A stretch of DNA of 14,253 bases. Source: Ruminococcus difficilis. Its GTDB lineage: Bacteria; Bacillota_A; Clostridia; Oscillospirales; Acutalibacteraceae. The stretch is from NCBI RefSeq assembly GCF_016680995.1, contig NZ_JAEQMG010000067.1, positions 1 to 14,253 on the forward strand. The letters are read 5' to 3'. Below the pieces are notes generated by a model that saw only the letters and a list, made by a program, of their open reading frames with translations, searched no databases and was not told where the DNA came from. The position numbers and the translations under genes were made by a program. The number at the start of each line of letters is the position of its first letter. Positions within the stretch are counted from its first letter, which is position 1. Positions 8,912 to 14,253 of the stretch are shown here, in pieces.

Positions 8912-9074
8912 TTATGCTAATATTCCATTAAACGCTTTAACAAATTTATTGGCGGGATATTTCGCAGAGCAAGGCGGACGACGCAGGCAGGCTGGCGCCT
9001 GTCAAGGAGGACAACACAGCTATGCGGAATATAACGCAATCAATGTTAATGTGTTTTAATGAATATTAGCATAA
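8912..9074. repeat. 163-bp imperfect palindrome, MITE-like, between the second ferredoxin gene and hydS
   Basis: The ends are an exact 14-bp inverted repeat, TTATGCTAATATTC (8912-8925) and GAATATTAGCATAA (9061-9074). The similarity continues inward with small gaps through ~8970 on one side and ~9019 on the other; the inner block 8953-8970 against 9019-9036 matches at 14 of 18 positions. The centre (8971-9018) is GC-rich and holds a small hairpin (CAGGC, TGGC, GCCTG at 8988-9001) and an AAGGAGG. No clear target-site duplication is visible. The last six codons and stop of the ferredoxin gene lie inside one arm. It could be a non-autonomous mobile element or a large transcribed stem-loop that attenuates, processes or stabilises the mRNA between the ferredoxins and hydS. 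Only one copy is in the window. Confidence 0.65.
8917..8944 (-). promoter_or_regulatory. Possible internal promoter for hydS with a Rex-like half site
   Basis: On the minus strand, TTGTTA (8943-8938) or TTTGTT (8944-8939) could be a -35 element, 15 or 16 bp before TATTAG (8922-8917). RNA would start near 8910, about 28 nt before the hydS ATG. The stretch begins TTGTTAA, the left half of the clostridial Rex operator (TTGTTAA-N4-TTAACAA), but the right half matches poorly. It overlaps the odd palindrome TTAAACGCTTTAA (8928-8940). It sits in one arm of the 163-bp inverted repeat. Weak evidence. Confidence 0.25.
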
Positions 9075-9304
9075 ATTTCGTTTTCAAAAAAGCTGTCAAA
9101 GGTTTCGGGCGTCACACCCGTAACGGTCTCGTCGTCGATCCGGACGGTAACACCCTCGCGGTTGCAGCGTCCGATACAGAAGCTTCCCGCAAGAGTGATC
9201 TTGTCCGCCAGACCGCGTTCCTCAACAGCTCTTTGGAACAGTTCGACGACCTTTTCCGAGCCCTTGAGATGGCACGACGAGCCAACGCAGATCTGTATGT
9301 TCAT
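9056..9304 (-). CDS. Thioredoxin-like [2Fe-2S] ferredoxin, second of a tandem pair
   Basis: 82 aa, cytoplasmic, a stand-alone domain of the NuoE C-terminal / thioredoxin-like ferredoxin fold. The four cluster ligands are C6 and C11 (CVGSSC) and C43 and C47 (CIGRC), the canonical C-x4-C...C-x3-C arrangement for one [2Fe-2S] cluster. The usual NuoE N-terminal helical domain is absent and no NuoF-like partner is nearby, so it is a free electron carrier or a small subunit docking on another protein. Its ATG overlaps the TAA of the preceding ferredoxin by one base (TAATG), so translation is coupled. About 37 of 80 positions match the first copy by eye, a clear tandem duplication. Its last six codons fall inside the 163-bp palindrome, so its C-terminus (IYANIH) differs from the sister's. 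Confidence 0.85.
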   Translation of the reverse strand: MNIQICVGSSCHLKGSEKVVELFQRAVEERGLADKITLAGSFCIGRCNREGVTVRIDDETVTGVTPETFDSFFENEIYANIH

Positions 9305-9546
9305 TATGATACCTTTGCCTTTATGTTTGTTTCAAAGAATTCGTCGACGCTTTCCGGAGATACCGAATGGAAGGCGTCGTCAACGGTGACGCAAACTCCC
9401 TTTTGGCACTGTCCCATACAGAAGGTGCCGCCCAGCTCCACCTTGTCGCTGAGATCGTTTTGCGCAATAAGATTCTGCAGCTGCTCTACTACCTGACGCG
9501 AGCCCTTGATGTGGCAGGAGGAGCCGATACATACGGTTACTTTCAT
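9304..9546 (-). CDS. Thioredoxin-like [2Fe-2S] ferredoxin, first of a tandem pair
   Basis: 80 aa. Same fold as its neighbour: C6/C11 in CIGSSC and C43/C47 in CMGQC are the [2Fe-2S] ligands, and an extra C52 lies just after. The ATG at 9546 has AGGAG about 8 nt upstream, and this Shine-Dalgarno overlaps the stop of the kinase gene (TAAGGAG), tying its translation to the kinase. Related domains occur as HydC/HndA-type subunits of hydrogenases and as small shuttle ferredoxins. Placed before hydS and hydA2, it probably passes electrons to or from one of them; this is inference, since no partner interface can be read from sequence. Confidence 0.85.
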   Translation of the reverse strand: MKVTVCIGSSCHIKGSRQVVEQLQNLIAQNDLSDKVELGGTFCMGQCQKGVCVTVDDAFHSVSPESVDEFFETNIKAKVS

Positions 9547-9558
9547 GCTGAATTCTCC

Positions 9559-10308
9559 TTATTCGTACTCGACGACGTTTGCCCAGCTGAGCAGGAGCTC
9601 GCGCTCCTCTTCGTTGCCCTTAACGGACTGTGAAGCCGCTACGATCGGCATCCACTTCTGGACATACTGCTTAGCGGTGTCGCTCTTTTTGCAGAACAGG
9701 TCGAGGTACTGCTTTGCGGTTTCCGTATCGCCCTTGAGCCAGAACAGCAGATAGGTTCTTGCCGCGTCTGCCGCGCCGTTGCCCTGTGTCGCGTGCGACC
9801 AGTCGATGATGTAGGGAGTGCCGTCCTTCGCGATGATGATGTTGGACGGATTGAAGTCGCCGTGGCACACCTTGTTGTGCTTGGGCATACCGTTCAGTCT
9901 GGTGTGGAGGTCATAGCGGGTGGTAGCGTCCAGCTCCGCCATGCTGATTTTTTGGTTCATTTTATCCTTGAGCTTGTTGAGCAGGGGACAGGTTTTGCTG
10001 AGGACCGTCAGCTGCAGGTCAACAAACAGATCGAGGTACTCATCCTTCTTGTCGGGGTCGTCATCCATCATCTGCTGCAGGGTCTTTCCTTCGATAAAAT
10101 CGGACACGATAGCCCATTTTCCGTCGATCTTCGTTACCTCGTGGATCTTCGGGATATTCAGTCCCGTTTCCTCGATACGCGCCTGATTGAGCGCTTCGTT
10201 CAGGACGTCCGCCTTGGAAAAGTCTTCGTTGAATACCTTTACGCAAAGGTCGCCGTCACGATAAACGGTTTTAGCGGTTCTTACCGCGATTACTCTGTCA
10301 AGTGTCAT
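9559..10308 (-). CDS. Aminoglycoside-phosphotransferase-fold kinase (TIGR02172-like)
   Basis: 249 aa, cytoplasmic. The protein-kinase-like fold is shown by a lysine in VKVF (K24), the catalytic loop HGDFNPSN (149-156, with base D151) and the metal-binding IIDW (167-170, D169), followed by a helical C-lobe. These are the signatures of the APH/choline-kinase branch. An antibiotic-resistance role is unlikely: it sits in a redox operon, 15 bp after adhE and 12 bp before the ferredoxin pair. The matching gene in the R. albus 7 hydS/hydA2 unit was annotated as a serine/threonine kinase, which would pair naturally with the PP2C-type phosphatase downstream. Whether it phosphorylates a protein or a small molecule cannot be told from sequence. 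The ATG at 10308 has GGGAGG 9 nt upstream. Confidence 0.8.
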   Translation of the reverse strand: MTLDRVIAVRTAKTVYRDGDLCVKVFNEDFSKADVLNEALNQARIEETGLNIPKIHEVTKIDGKWAIVSDFIEGKTLQQMMDDDPDKKDEYLDLFVDLQLTVLSKTCPLLNKLKDKMNQKISMAELDATTRYDLHTRLNGMPKHNKVCHGDFNPSNIIIAKDGTPYIIDWSHATQGNGAADAARTYLLFWLKGDTETAKQYLDLFCKKSDTAKQYVQKWMPIVAASQSVKGNEEERELLLSWANVVEYE

Positions 10309-10323
10309 CTTTTTGTTCCTCCC

Positions 10324-13047
10324 TTACAGATTTTTATGGATGCCGTTCTTTGCTCTGCGAAACGACTGCTTGATGTCTTTTTTATCGAGCTTTCCGCCGA
10401 GTTGTTTTTCGTCGGGTGTATCGGTCTCCTCAAAGGTCTTGCCGTAATACGCGTTCAGATACATCTGCTTGATCTCGCTCATCAGCGGATAACGGGGGTT
10501 AGCGCCCGTGCACTGATCGTCAAACGCCTGTACGGTCATATCGTCCAGTCTGTCGAGGAAGTCCTGCTCGTCGGGAACGTATTCTTTAATGGTGGATTTG
10601 ATGCCGATCTTCGCCTTGAGCTCGTCGATCTTAGCGATCAGGTTGTTAAGCTTTTCGCTGTCGTCCTTTCCGCCTACGCCGAGATAATCGGCAACCTCCG
10701 CATAGCGCGCGAGGGTATGCGGATGATCGTACTGCGGGAACGTACCCATCTTTGCGGGAACCTCAGCCGCGTTGAAGCGAAGCACCTCGTCGATCATCAG
10801 GGCGTTAGCCACGCCGTGAGGCAGGTGGTGGAAGGCGCCGAGCTTATGCGCCATAGAGTGGCATACGCCGAGGAAGGCGTTGGCAAACGCCATACCCGCC
10901 ATTGTGGCGGCATTCGCCATCTTCTCTCTGGCTTCGGCGTCGTTCAGACCGTTATCGTAGGCTCTGGGCAGATATTCGAAGATCACCTTCAAGGCTCTGA
11001 GCGCCAGGCCGTCGGTATAATCCGTCGCCAGCATGGAAGCATAAGCCTCGAGCGCGTGGGTAACGGCGTCGATACCGGAGGCGGCGGTCAGCCCCTTGGG
11101 AGCGGTCATATGGAAATCGGTGTCGACGATCGCCATATTCGGCAGCAGCTCGTAATCCGCGAGCGGATACTTGACGCCGGTCTTTTCGTCGGTGATAACG
11201 GCAAAGGGCGTTACCTCGGAGCCGGTGCCGGCAGAGGTCGGGATCGCGATAAAGTAAGCCTTTTCGCCCATCTTCGGGAAGGTGTAGATCCTCTTGCGGA
11301 TATCGGAGAAGCGCATCGCCATATCCATAAAGTTGACTTCGGGATGCTCATAGAGTACCCACATGATCTTTGCCGCGTCCATCGCGGAGCCGCCGCCGAG
11401 AGCGATGATGGTATCCGGCTCAAAGGACTTCATCTGCTCGGCGCCTCTGATCGCGCAGGCGAGGGTGGGATCGGGCTCAACATCCGCGAAGGAGGTGTAC
11501 TGGATCCCCAGCTCGTTGAGCTTATCGGTGATGGGCTTTGTATAGCCGTTCTTATAAAGGAAGCTGTCGGTCACAAGGAACACGCGCTTCTTGTTCATGA
11601 CATTTTTCAATTCATCGAGGGCAACAGGCATGCAGCCCTTCTTGATATAGATCTTTTCGGGTGCTCTGAACCAAAGCATATTCTCTCTCCTTTCGGCAAC
11701 TGTTTTGATGTTGATCAGGTGCTTGACGCCGACGTTTTCGCTGACGGAGTTTCCGCCCCACGAGCCGCAGCCGAGGGTGAGCGAAGGCGCGAGCTTAAAG
11801 TTATACAGGTCGCCGATACCGCCCTGAGAGGACGGAGTATTTACCAGGATACGGCAGGTTTTCATACGTGCCGCGAATTCATCGAGCTTGTCCTTTTCGT
11901 TGACAGCGTCAATATAGATGGAGGAGGTATGGCCGTAGCCGCCGTCCGCGACAAGCTGCTCCGCCTTGTCGAACGCGTCCTGAATGTCCTTAGCGCGGTA
12001 CATAGCGAGAACGGGGCTGAGCTTTTCGTGAGCGAATTCCTCGCTGAGATCAACGGATTCAACCTCGCCGATCAGGATCTTCGTGCCGGCGGGAACCTTT
12101 ACGCCTGACAGCTCGGCGATTTTAGCCGCCTTTTGACCTACGATCTTCGCGTTGAGAGAGCCATTGATGATGATGGTTTTGCGAACCTTATCCAATTCGT
12201 CGCCCTTTAAGAAGTAACAGCCGCGCGCCGCGAATTCCTGTTTGACGGCGTCGTAGATGCTGTCGAGTACGATCGTGGACTGCTCGGATGCGCAGATCAT
12301 ACCGTTGTCAAAGGTTTTGGAGTGGATGATCGAGTTGACAGCCAGAGTGACGTCAGCGCTTTCGTTGATGATCGCGGGTGTGTTGCCCGCGCCGACGCCG
12401 AGTGCCGGCTTACCGCTGGAATAAGCCGCTTTGACCATGCCGGGACCGCCGGTAGCCAGAATGATGTCTACTTCCTTCATCAAAAGGTTCGTCATATCCA
12501 GTGAGGGAACGTCGATCCACGCAATGATATCTTCGGGAGCGCCCGCCGCTATCGCAGCCTCCAAAACGACCTTTGCGGCTTCGATCGTGCTTTTCTTCGC
12601 GCGGGGATGCGGGCTGATAATGATCGCGTTTCTGGTTTTCAGACAGATCAGCGCTTTAAAAATAGCGGTAGAAGTGGGGTTGGTCGTAGGAATGACCGCG
12701 CCTACTACGCCGATCGGCTCGGCGATCTTCTTTGTGCCGAACGCCTTGTCCTCTTCTATCACGCCGCAGGTCTTGGTGTCGCGGTACTGATTGTAGATAT
12801 ATTCGCTGGCGTAGTGGTTCTTGATGACCTTATCCTCTACGATACCCATACCGGTTTCTTCCACCGCCATTTGGGCGAGAGGGATCCTTGCCTGGTTTGC
12901 CGCGGTAGCAGCCGCTAAAAAGATAGCGTCGACCTGCTCCTGCGTGTAGCCGGCAAAGATCTTCTGTGCCGCTCTGGCTCTGTCGAGCGCGGCTTCCAGT
13001 TTTTCTACGCCGTCAACGATCTCATAATTTTTCTTTTTTGTTTCCAT
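10324..13047 (-). CDS. adhE: Bifunctional acetaldehyde-CoA / alcohol dehydrogenase AdhE
   Basis: 907 aa, the usual full length. It reduces acetyl-CoA to acetaldehyde and then ethanol, oxidising two NADH, and normally forms filaments (spirosomes). The N-terminal aldehyde dehydrogenase half (~1-440) has GAGNTPA at 219-225 and the catalytic cysteine C252 (NGMICASEQS). A linker leads to the iron-type alcohol dehydrogenase half (~460-875), with nucleotide motif GGGSAMD (551-557) and Fe ligands D660, H664 (GIDAVTH), H730 and H744 (HHLPHG). All active-site residues are present, so both activities are expected. The basic tail after 875 is not conserved in my reading. The ATG at 13047 has AGGAGGAG upstream; the gene starts 15 bp after the rex stop, so expression should follow NADH through Rex. 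Confidence 0.96.
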   Translation of the reverse strand: METKKKNYEIVDGVEKLEAALDRARAAQKIFAGYTQEQVDAIFLAAATAANQARIPLAQMAVEETGMGIVEDKVIKNHYASEYIYNQYRDTKTCGVIEEDKAFGTKKIAEPIGVVGAVIPTTNPTSTAIFKALICLKTRNAIIISPHPRAKKSTIEAAKVVLEAAIAAGAPEDIIAWIDVPSLDMTNLLMKEVDIILATGGPGMVKAAYSSGKPALGVGAGNTPAIINESADVTLAVNSIIHSKTFDNGMICASEQSTIVLDSIYDAVKQEFAARGCYFLKGDELDKVRKTIIINGSLNAKIVGQKAAKIAELSGVKVPAGTKILIGEVESVDLSEEFAHEKLSPVLAMYRAKDIQDAFDKAEQLVADGGYGHTSSIYIDAVNEKDKLDEFAARMKTCRILVNTPSSQGGIGDLYNFKLAPSLTLGCGSWGGNSVSENVGVKHLINIKTVAERRENMLWFRAPEKIYIKKGCMPVALDELKNVMNKKRVFLVTDSFLYKNGYTKPITDKLNELGIQYTSFADVEPDPTLACAIRGAEQMKSFEPDTIIALGGGSAMDAAKIMWVLYEHPEVNFMDMAMRFSDIRKRIYTFPKMGEKAYFIAIPTSAGTGSEVTPFAVITDEKTGVKYPLADYELLPNMAIVDTDFHMTAPKGLTAASGIDAVTHALEAYASMLATDYTDGLALRALKVIFEYLPRAYDNGLNDAEAREKMANAATMAGMAFANAFLGVCHSMAHKLGAFHHLPHGVANALMIDEVLRFNAAEVPAKMGTFPQYDHPHTLARYAEVADYLGVGGKDDSEKLNNLIAKIDELKAKIGIKSTIKEYVPDEQDFLDRLDDMTVQAFDDQCTGANPRYPLMSEIKQMYLNAYYGKTFEETDTPDEKQLGGKLDKKDIKQSFRRAKNGIHKNL

Positions 13048-13062
13048 TGTTCTCCTCCTGAT

Positions 13063-13671
13063 TTAATCAATTTGCATACTGTGCAGATGTGCTAAGGATA
13101 ATGCCAGGTTTTCGTTTTGCAGCGCGATGCTCTGCGGGACCTTCAGCATAACGGGAGAAAAATTCCATATCGCTTCGATCCCGCTTGCGATCAGTTGATC
13201 GCAGACCGATTGCGCCGCGCTTGCCGGAACGGTGATAATGCCGATTTTGACGTCCTGGATCTGACAAAACCGCCGCAGCTGTTCCATGGGATATACGGGC
13301 TTGCCGGACGTATTCCGGCTTTTCTCCGCATCCTTGTCAAACGCCGCTATGATCTCCATCCCGTAATCACGGAAGCCGCTGTAATCCATCAAAGCGGCTC
13401 CGAGCTTACCCGCGCCGACCAAAACAGCCGGCGTGACCTTGTTGACGCCCAGCGCGGCTTTCAGCGAAGCCGTCAGCGCGTCGGTATCATAGCCTGTTTT
13501 GGGCTTTCCTTTTCCGCACACAAGGCTCAGATCCTTGCGCACCAAAACCTCACCCAAGTCGAGTGCTCTTGCGATTGCCGGCGCCGAGATATGTTCGGTT
13601 GTTACGCTTTCCACATAATGCAGATAAGCCGGCAGCCGACCGAGCGTTGCTTTTGAAATTGCGGACTGCAA
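13063..13671 (-). CDS. rex: Redox-sensing transcriptional repressor Rex
   Basis: 202 aa. The N-terminal winged helix (~1-75) holds the family motifs KATLGRLPAYLHYV and VRKDLS. The Rossmann domain (~78-190) has the NADH motif VGAGKLG (85-91) and an acidic strand end AAFD (D112), followed by a C-terminal domain-swap helix. Rex binds DNA when NAD+ dominates and leaves it when NADH rises, which here would release adhE and the hydrogenase genes when reducing power accumulates. It is the first gene of the operon, so autoregulation is likely. The start is TTG at 13671; no better in-frame ATG exists, and a strong AGGAGG lies 7 nt upstream. A canonical clostridial Rex operator (TTGTTAA-N4-TTAACAA) is not visible at its promoter. 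Confidence 0.93.
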   Translation of the reverse strand: MQSAISKATLGRLPAYLHYVESVTTEHISAPAIARALDLGEVLVRKDLSLVCGKGKPKTGYDTDALTASLKAALGVNKVTPAVLVGAGKLGAALMDYSGFRDYGMEIIAAFDKDAEKSRNTSGKPVYPMEQLRRFCQIQDVKIGIITVPASAAQSVCDQLIASGIEAIWNFSPVMLKVPQSIALQNENLALSLAHLHSMQID

Positions 13672-13678
13672 AGACTCA

Positions 13679-13684
13679 CCTCCT
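13679..13684 (-). promoter_or_regulatory. Ribosome binding site fixing the TTG start of rex
   Basis: AGGAGG (continuing GTGAG) on the minus strand lies 7 nt before TTG 13671. It decides the rare TTG start, since the next in-frame ATG is far inside the conserved region. Confidence 0.85.
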
Positions 13685-13698
13685 GTTTGCTGTTTATC

Positions 13699-13727
13699 AT
13701 TATAGCGTTATTTTCTCCCTATGTGAA
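13699..13727 (-). promoter_or_regulatory. Sigma-70 type promoter of the rex operon
   Basis: On the minus strand, TTCACA (13727-13722) and a perfect TATAAT (13704-13699) are separated by exactly 17 bp. The expected RNA start is near 13692, giving a leader of about 20 nt before the rex start. It is the only strong promoter seen for the eight-gene minus-strand cluster. Confidence 0.8.
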
Positions 13728-13732
13728 TAACG
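13706..13732. promoter_or_regulatory. Dyad overlapping the -35 and spacer of the rex promoter
   Basis: CGTTATT (13706-13712) and AATAACG (13726-13732) form a 7-bp perfect inverted repeat with 13 bp between. It covers the -35 box and most of the spacer, where a repressor would block RNA polymerase. The half-site spacing does not fit the known Rex operator, so the binder is unknown. Confidence 0.45.
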
Positions 13733-13737
13733 AAAAA

Positions 13738-13768
13738 GGTATATCGGTAATATACTTATCGATATACC
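13738..13768. promoter_or_regulatory. 31-bp dyad just upstream of the rex promoter
   Basis: GGTATATCGGTAA (13738-13750) and TTATCGATATACC (13756-13768) are inverted over 13 bp with one mismatch around TATAC. The centre is about 61 bp upstream of the predicted RNA start, a usual place for an activator. On the minus strand it is followed by five T, so an AT-rich terminator protecting the promoter from read-through is an alternative. Confidence 0.6.
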
Positions 13769-13800
13769 ATATCTCGATTGACGGAATCTGATCCCCATGC

Positions 13801-13882
13801 TGTCATTTTGAGCGGTTGCAAAGGGGTTCTTTCAGCGAAATACCGCGCGTTTTGCCTGCGGCGACCGCTTAGTAAAACGCGC
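13801..13882. repeat. Repeat-like intergenic stretch with a nested stem-loop
   Basis: TGTCATTTTGAGCGG (13801-13815) resembles a dispersed intergenic repeat core (TGTCATTCTGAGCG) that I recall from many anaerobe genomes; this is from memory and unchecked. It is followed by a perfect 9-bp inverted repeat, GCGCGTTTT (13845-13853) and AAAACGCGC (13874-13882), with an inner GCGG-CGA-CCGC hairpin (13858-13868). No gene was found here. Confidence 0.35.
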
Positions 13883-13903
13883 CTTACTTCATTGCCGTCG
13901 CAG

Positions 13904-13939
13904 AAAAAACAGCAGCCGCTCCCGGAAGGGAAGGGCTGC
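13904..13939 (-). terminator. Intrinsic terminator of the gene upstream of rex
   Basis: On the minus strand, GCAGCC (13939-13934) pairs with GGCTGC (13917-13912), with an inner CCC/GGG stem, and is followed by six T (13909-13904). It lies just after the stop at 13945 and separates that gene from the rex operon. Confidence 0.8.
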
Positions 13940-13944
13940 CGCGT

Positions 13945-14253
13945 TTATTGCAGACATTTGCTTTTAGAGTTGTACAGCTCGGTCATGAATTCCCGGTCGA
14001 GCTTGCTGAGCCGGTAATCCTTGCGGCATATCAGCATATCCCGGTAGAGCTTTTGGTTATCGGGACACGGCTTTTGCACCAGACCAAAGCCCGAGATGAT
14101 ATCGTCGGGCAGGGGAGAAACCCACATGAACGTATCCGGATTATGAGCGAGCAGATGGAACTGACCGCCGCGCTCAAAAACATAGATGTTGCGGGAGCAG
14201 TTGACGGTATGCTCATCCTTTTGCACCGCTGCCGCGGGCAAAGAGGGAACATA
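13945..14253 (-). CDS. C-terminal end of a probable LysR-type regulator (start outside window)
   Basis: 102 residues are visible in a frame open to the right edge; a TTG at 14241 is not a convincing start. The pattern resembles the last part of a LysR effector-binding domain: a 'position in the pocket' stretch (QFHLLAHNPDTFMWVSPLP), then GFGLVQKP, a strand LYRDMLICRKDYRLSKLDREF, and a closing helix (FMTEL). The short Lys/Cys-rich tail ends NSKSKCLQ. No helix-turn-helix can be seen because the N-terminus is missing, so the family call is tentative. A terminator follows directly, so it is not co-transcribed with rex. Confidence 0.5.
   Translation of the reverse strand, partial: YVPSLPAAAVQKDEHTVNCSRNIYVFERGGQFHLLAHNPDTFMWVSPLPDDIISGFGLVQKPCPDNQKLYRDMLICRKDYRLSKLDREFMTELYNSKSKCLQ

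Noticed and set aside
4597..9546. An electron-bifurcating HydABC hydrogenase complex
   Set aside because: The two [2Fe-2S] proteins resemble HydC-type pieces, but there is no flavin/NADH-binding NuoF-like subunit and both hydrogenases are of single-subunit types.
9559..10308. Antibiotic (aminoglycoside) resistance gene
   Set aside because: The fold motifs fit, but the operon context with adhE, ferredoxins and a phosphatase makes a resistance role unlikely.
9793..12108. 771-codon open frame on the plus strand
   Set aside because: Antisense to AdhE and the kinase, both of which have intact catalytic motifs; no motif and no ribosome binding site of its own.
13778..14017. 79-codon plus-strand frame upstream of rex
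   Set aside because: It crosses the stem-loop and the minus-strand terminator, lacks a ribosome binding site and overlaps the LysR-like gene antisense.
1..14253. CRISPR arrays, tRNA or rRNA genes, transposase genes
   Set aside because: No regularly spaced direct repeats, no cloverleaf-type segment and no transposase or integrase motifs were seen in any long frame.

Overview
The window looks like chromosomal DNA of an anaerobic, fermentative Clostridia, most like the Ruminococcus group of the Oscillospiraceae. The reasons are a dockerin-bearing giant protein, a Rex/AdhE ethanol module, two single-subunit [FeFe]-hydrogenases, strong AGGAGG ribosome binding sites and moderately high GC. The assignment rests on gene content only; no rRNA or other marker gene is present.

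Layout. (1) Positions 2-4438, plus strand: the 3' part of a very large, probably exported, multi-domain protein ending in a Big_2-like Ig domain and a type I dockerin. Its 5' end lies outside the window. (2) Positions 4439-4596: a convergent gap with two back-to-back hairpins, one terminating each strand. (3) Positions 4597-13671, minus strand: eight tightly packed genes, read in the order rex, adhE, an aminoglycoside-phosphotransferase-like kinase, two tandem thioredoxin-like [2Fe-2S] ferredoxins, a sensory [FeFe]-hydrogenase with a PAS domain (hydS), a SpoIIE/PP2C-type phosphatase, and a ferredoxin-type [FeFe]-hydrogenase (hydA2). Gaps are 10-15 bp, or the genes overlap. The one exception is the ferredoxin-hydS gap, which is filled by a 163-bp imperfect palindrome (8912-9074). 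(4) Positions 13672-13944: the rex promoter with two dyads, a repeat-like stretch with a stem-loop, and the terminator of the next gene. (5) Positions 13945-14253, minus strand: the C-terminal end of a probable LysR-type regulator cut by the window edge.

How the genes work together. Rex senses NADH/NAD+, AdhE consumes NADH to make ethanol, and HydA2 disposes of electrons from reduced ferredoxin as H2. HydS, with a modified H-cluster and a PAS domain but no kinase domain, is probably a redox or H2 sensor that signals through the neighbouring kinase and phosphatase. The core set (Rex, bifunctional aldehyde/alcohol dehydrogenase, kinase, phosphatase, HydS, HydA2) matches a transcription unit described for Ruminococcus albus 7. 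The operon is therefore not new in outline. The least explained parts are the two free-standing ferredoxins, the ~165-residue extra domain of the phosphatase, the palindrome in front of hydS, and the two dyads at the rex promoter.
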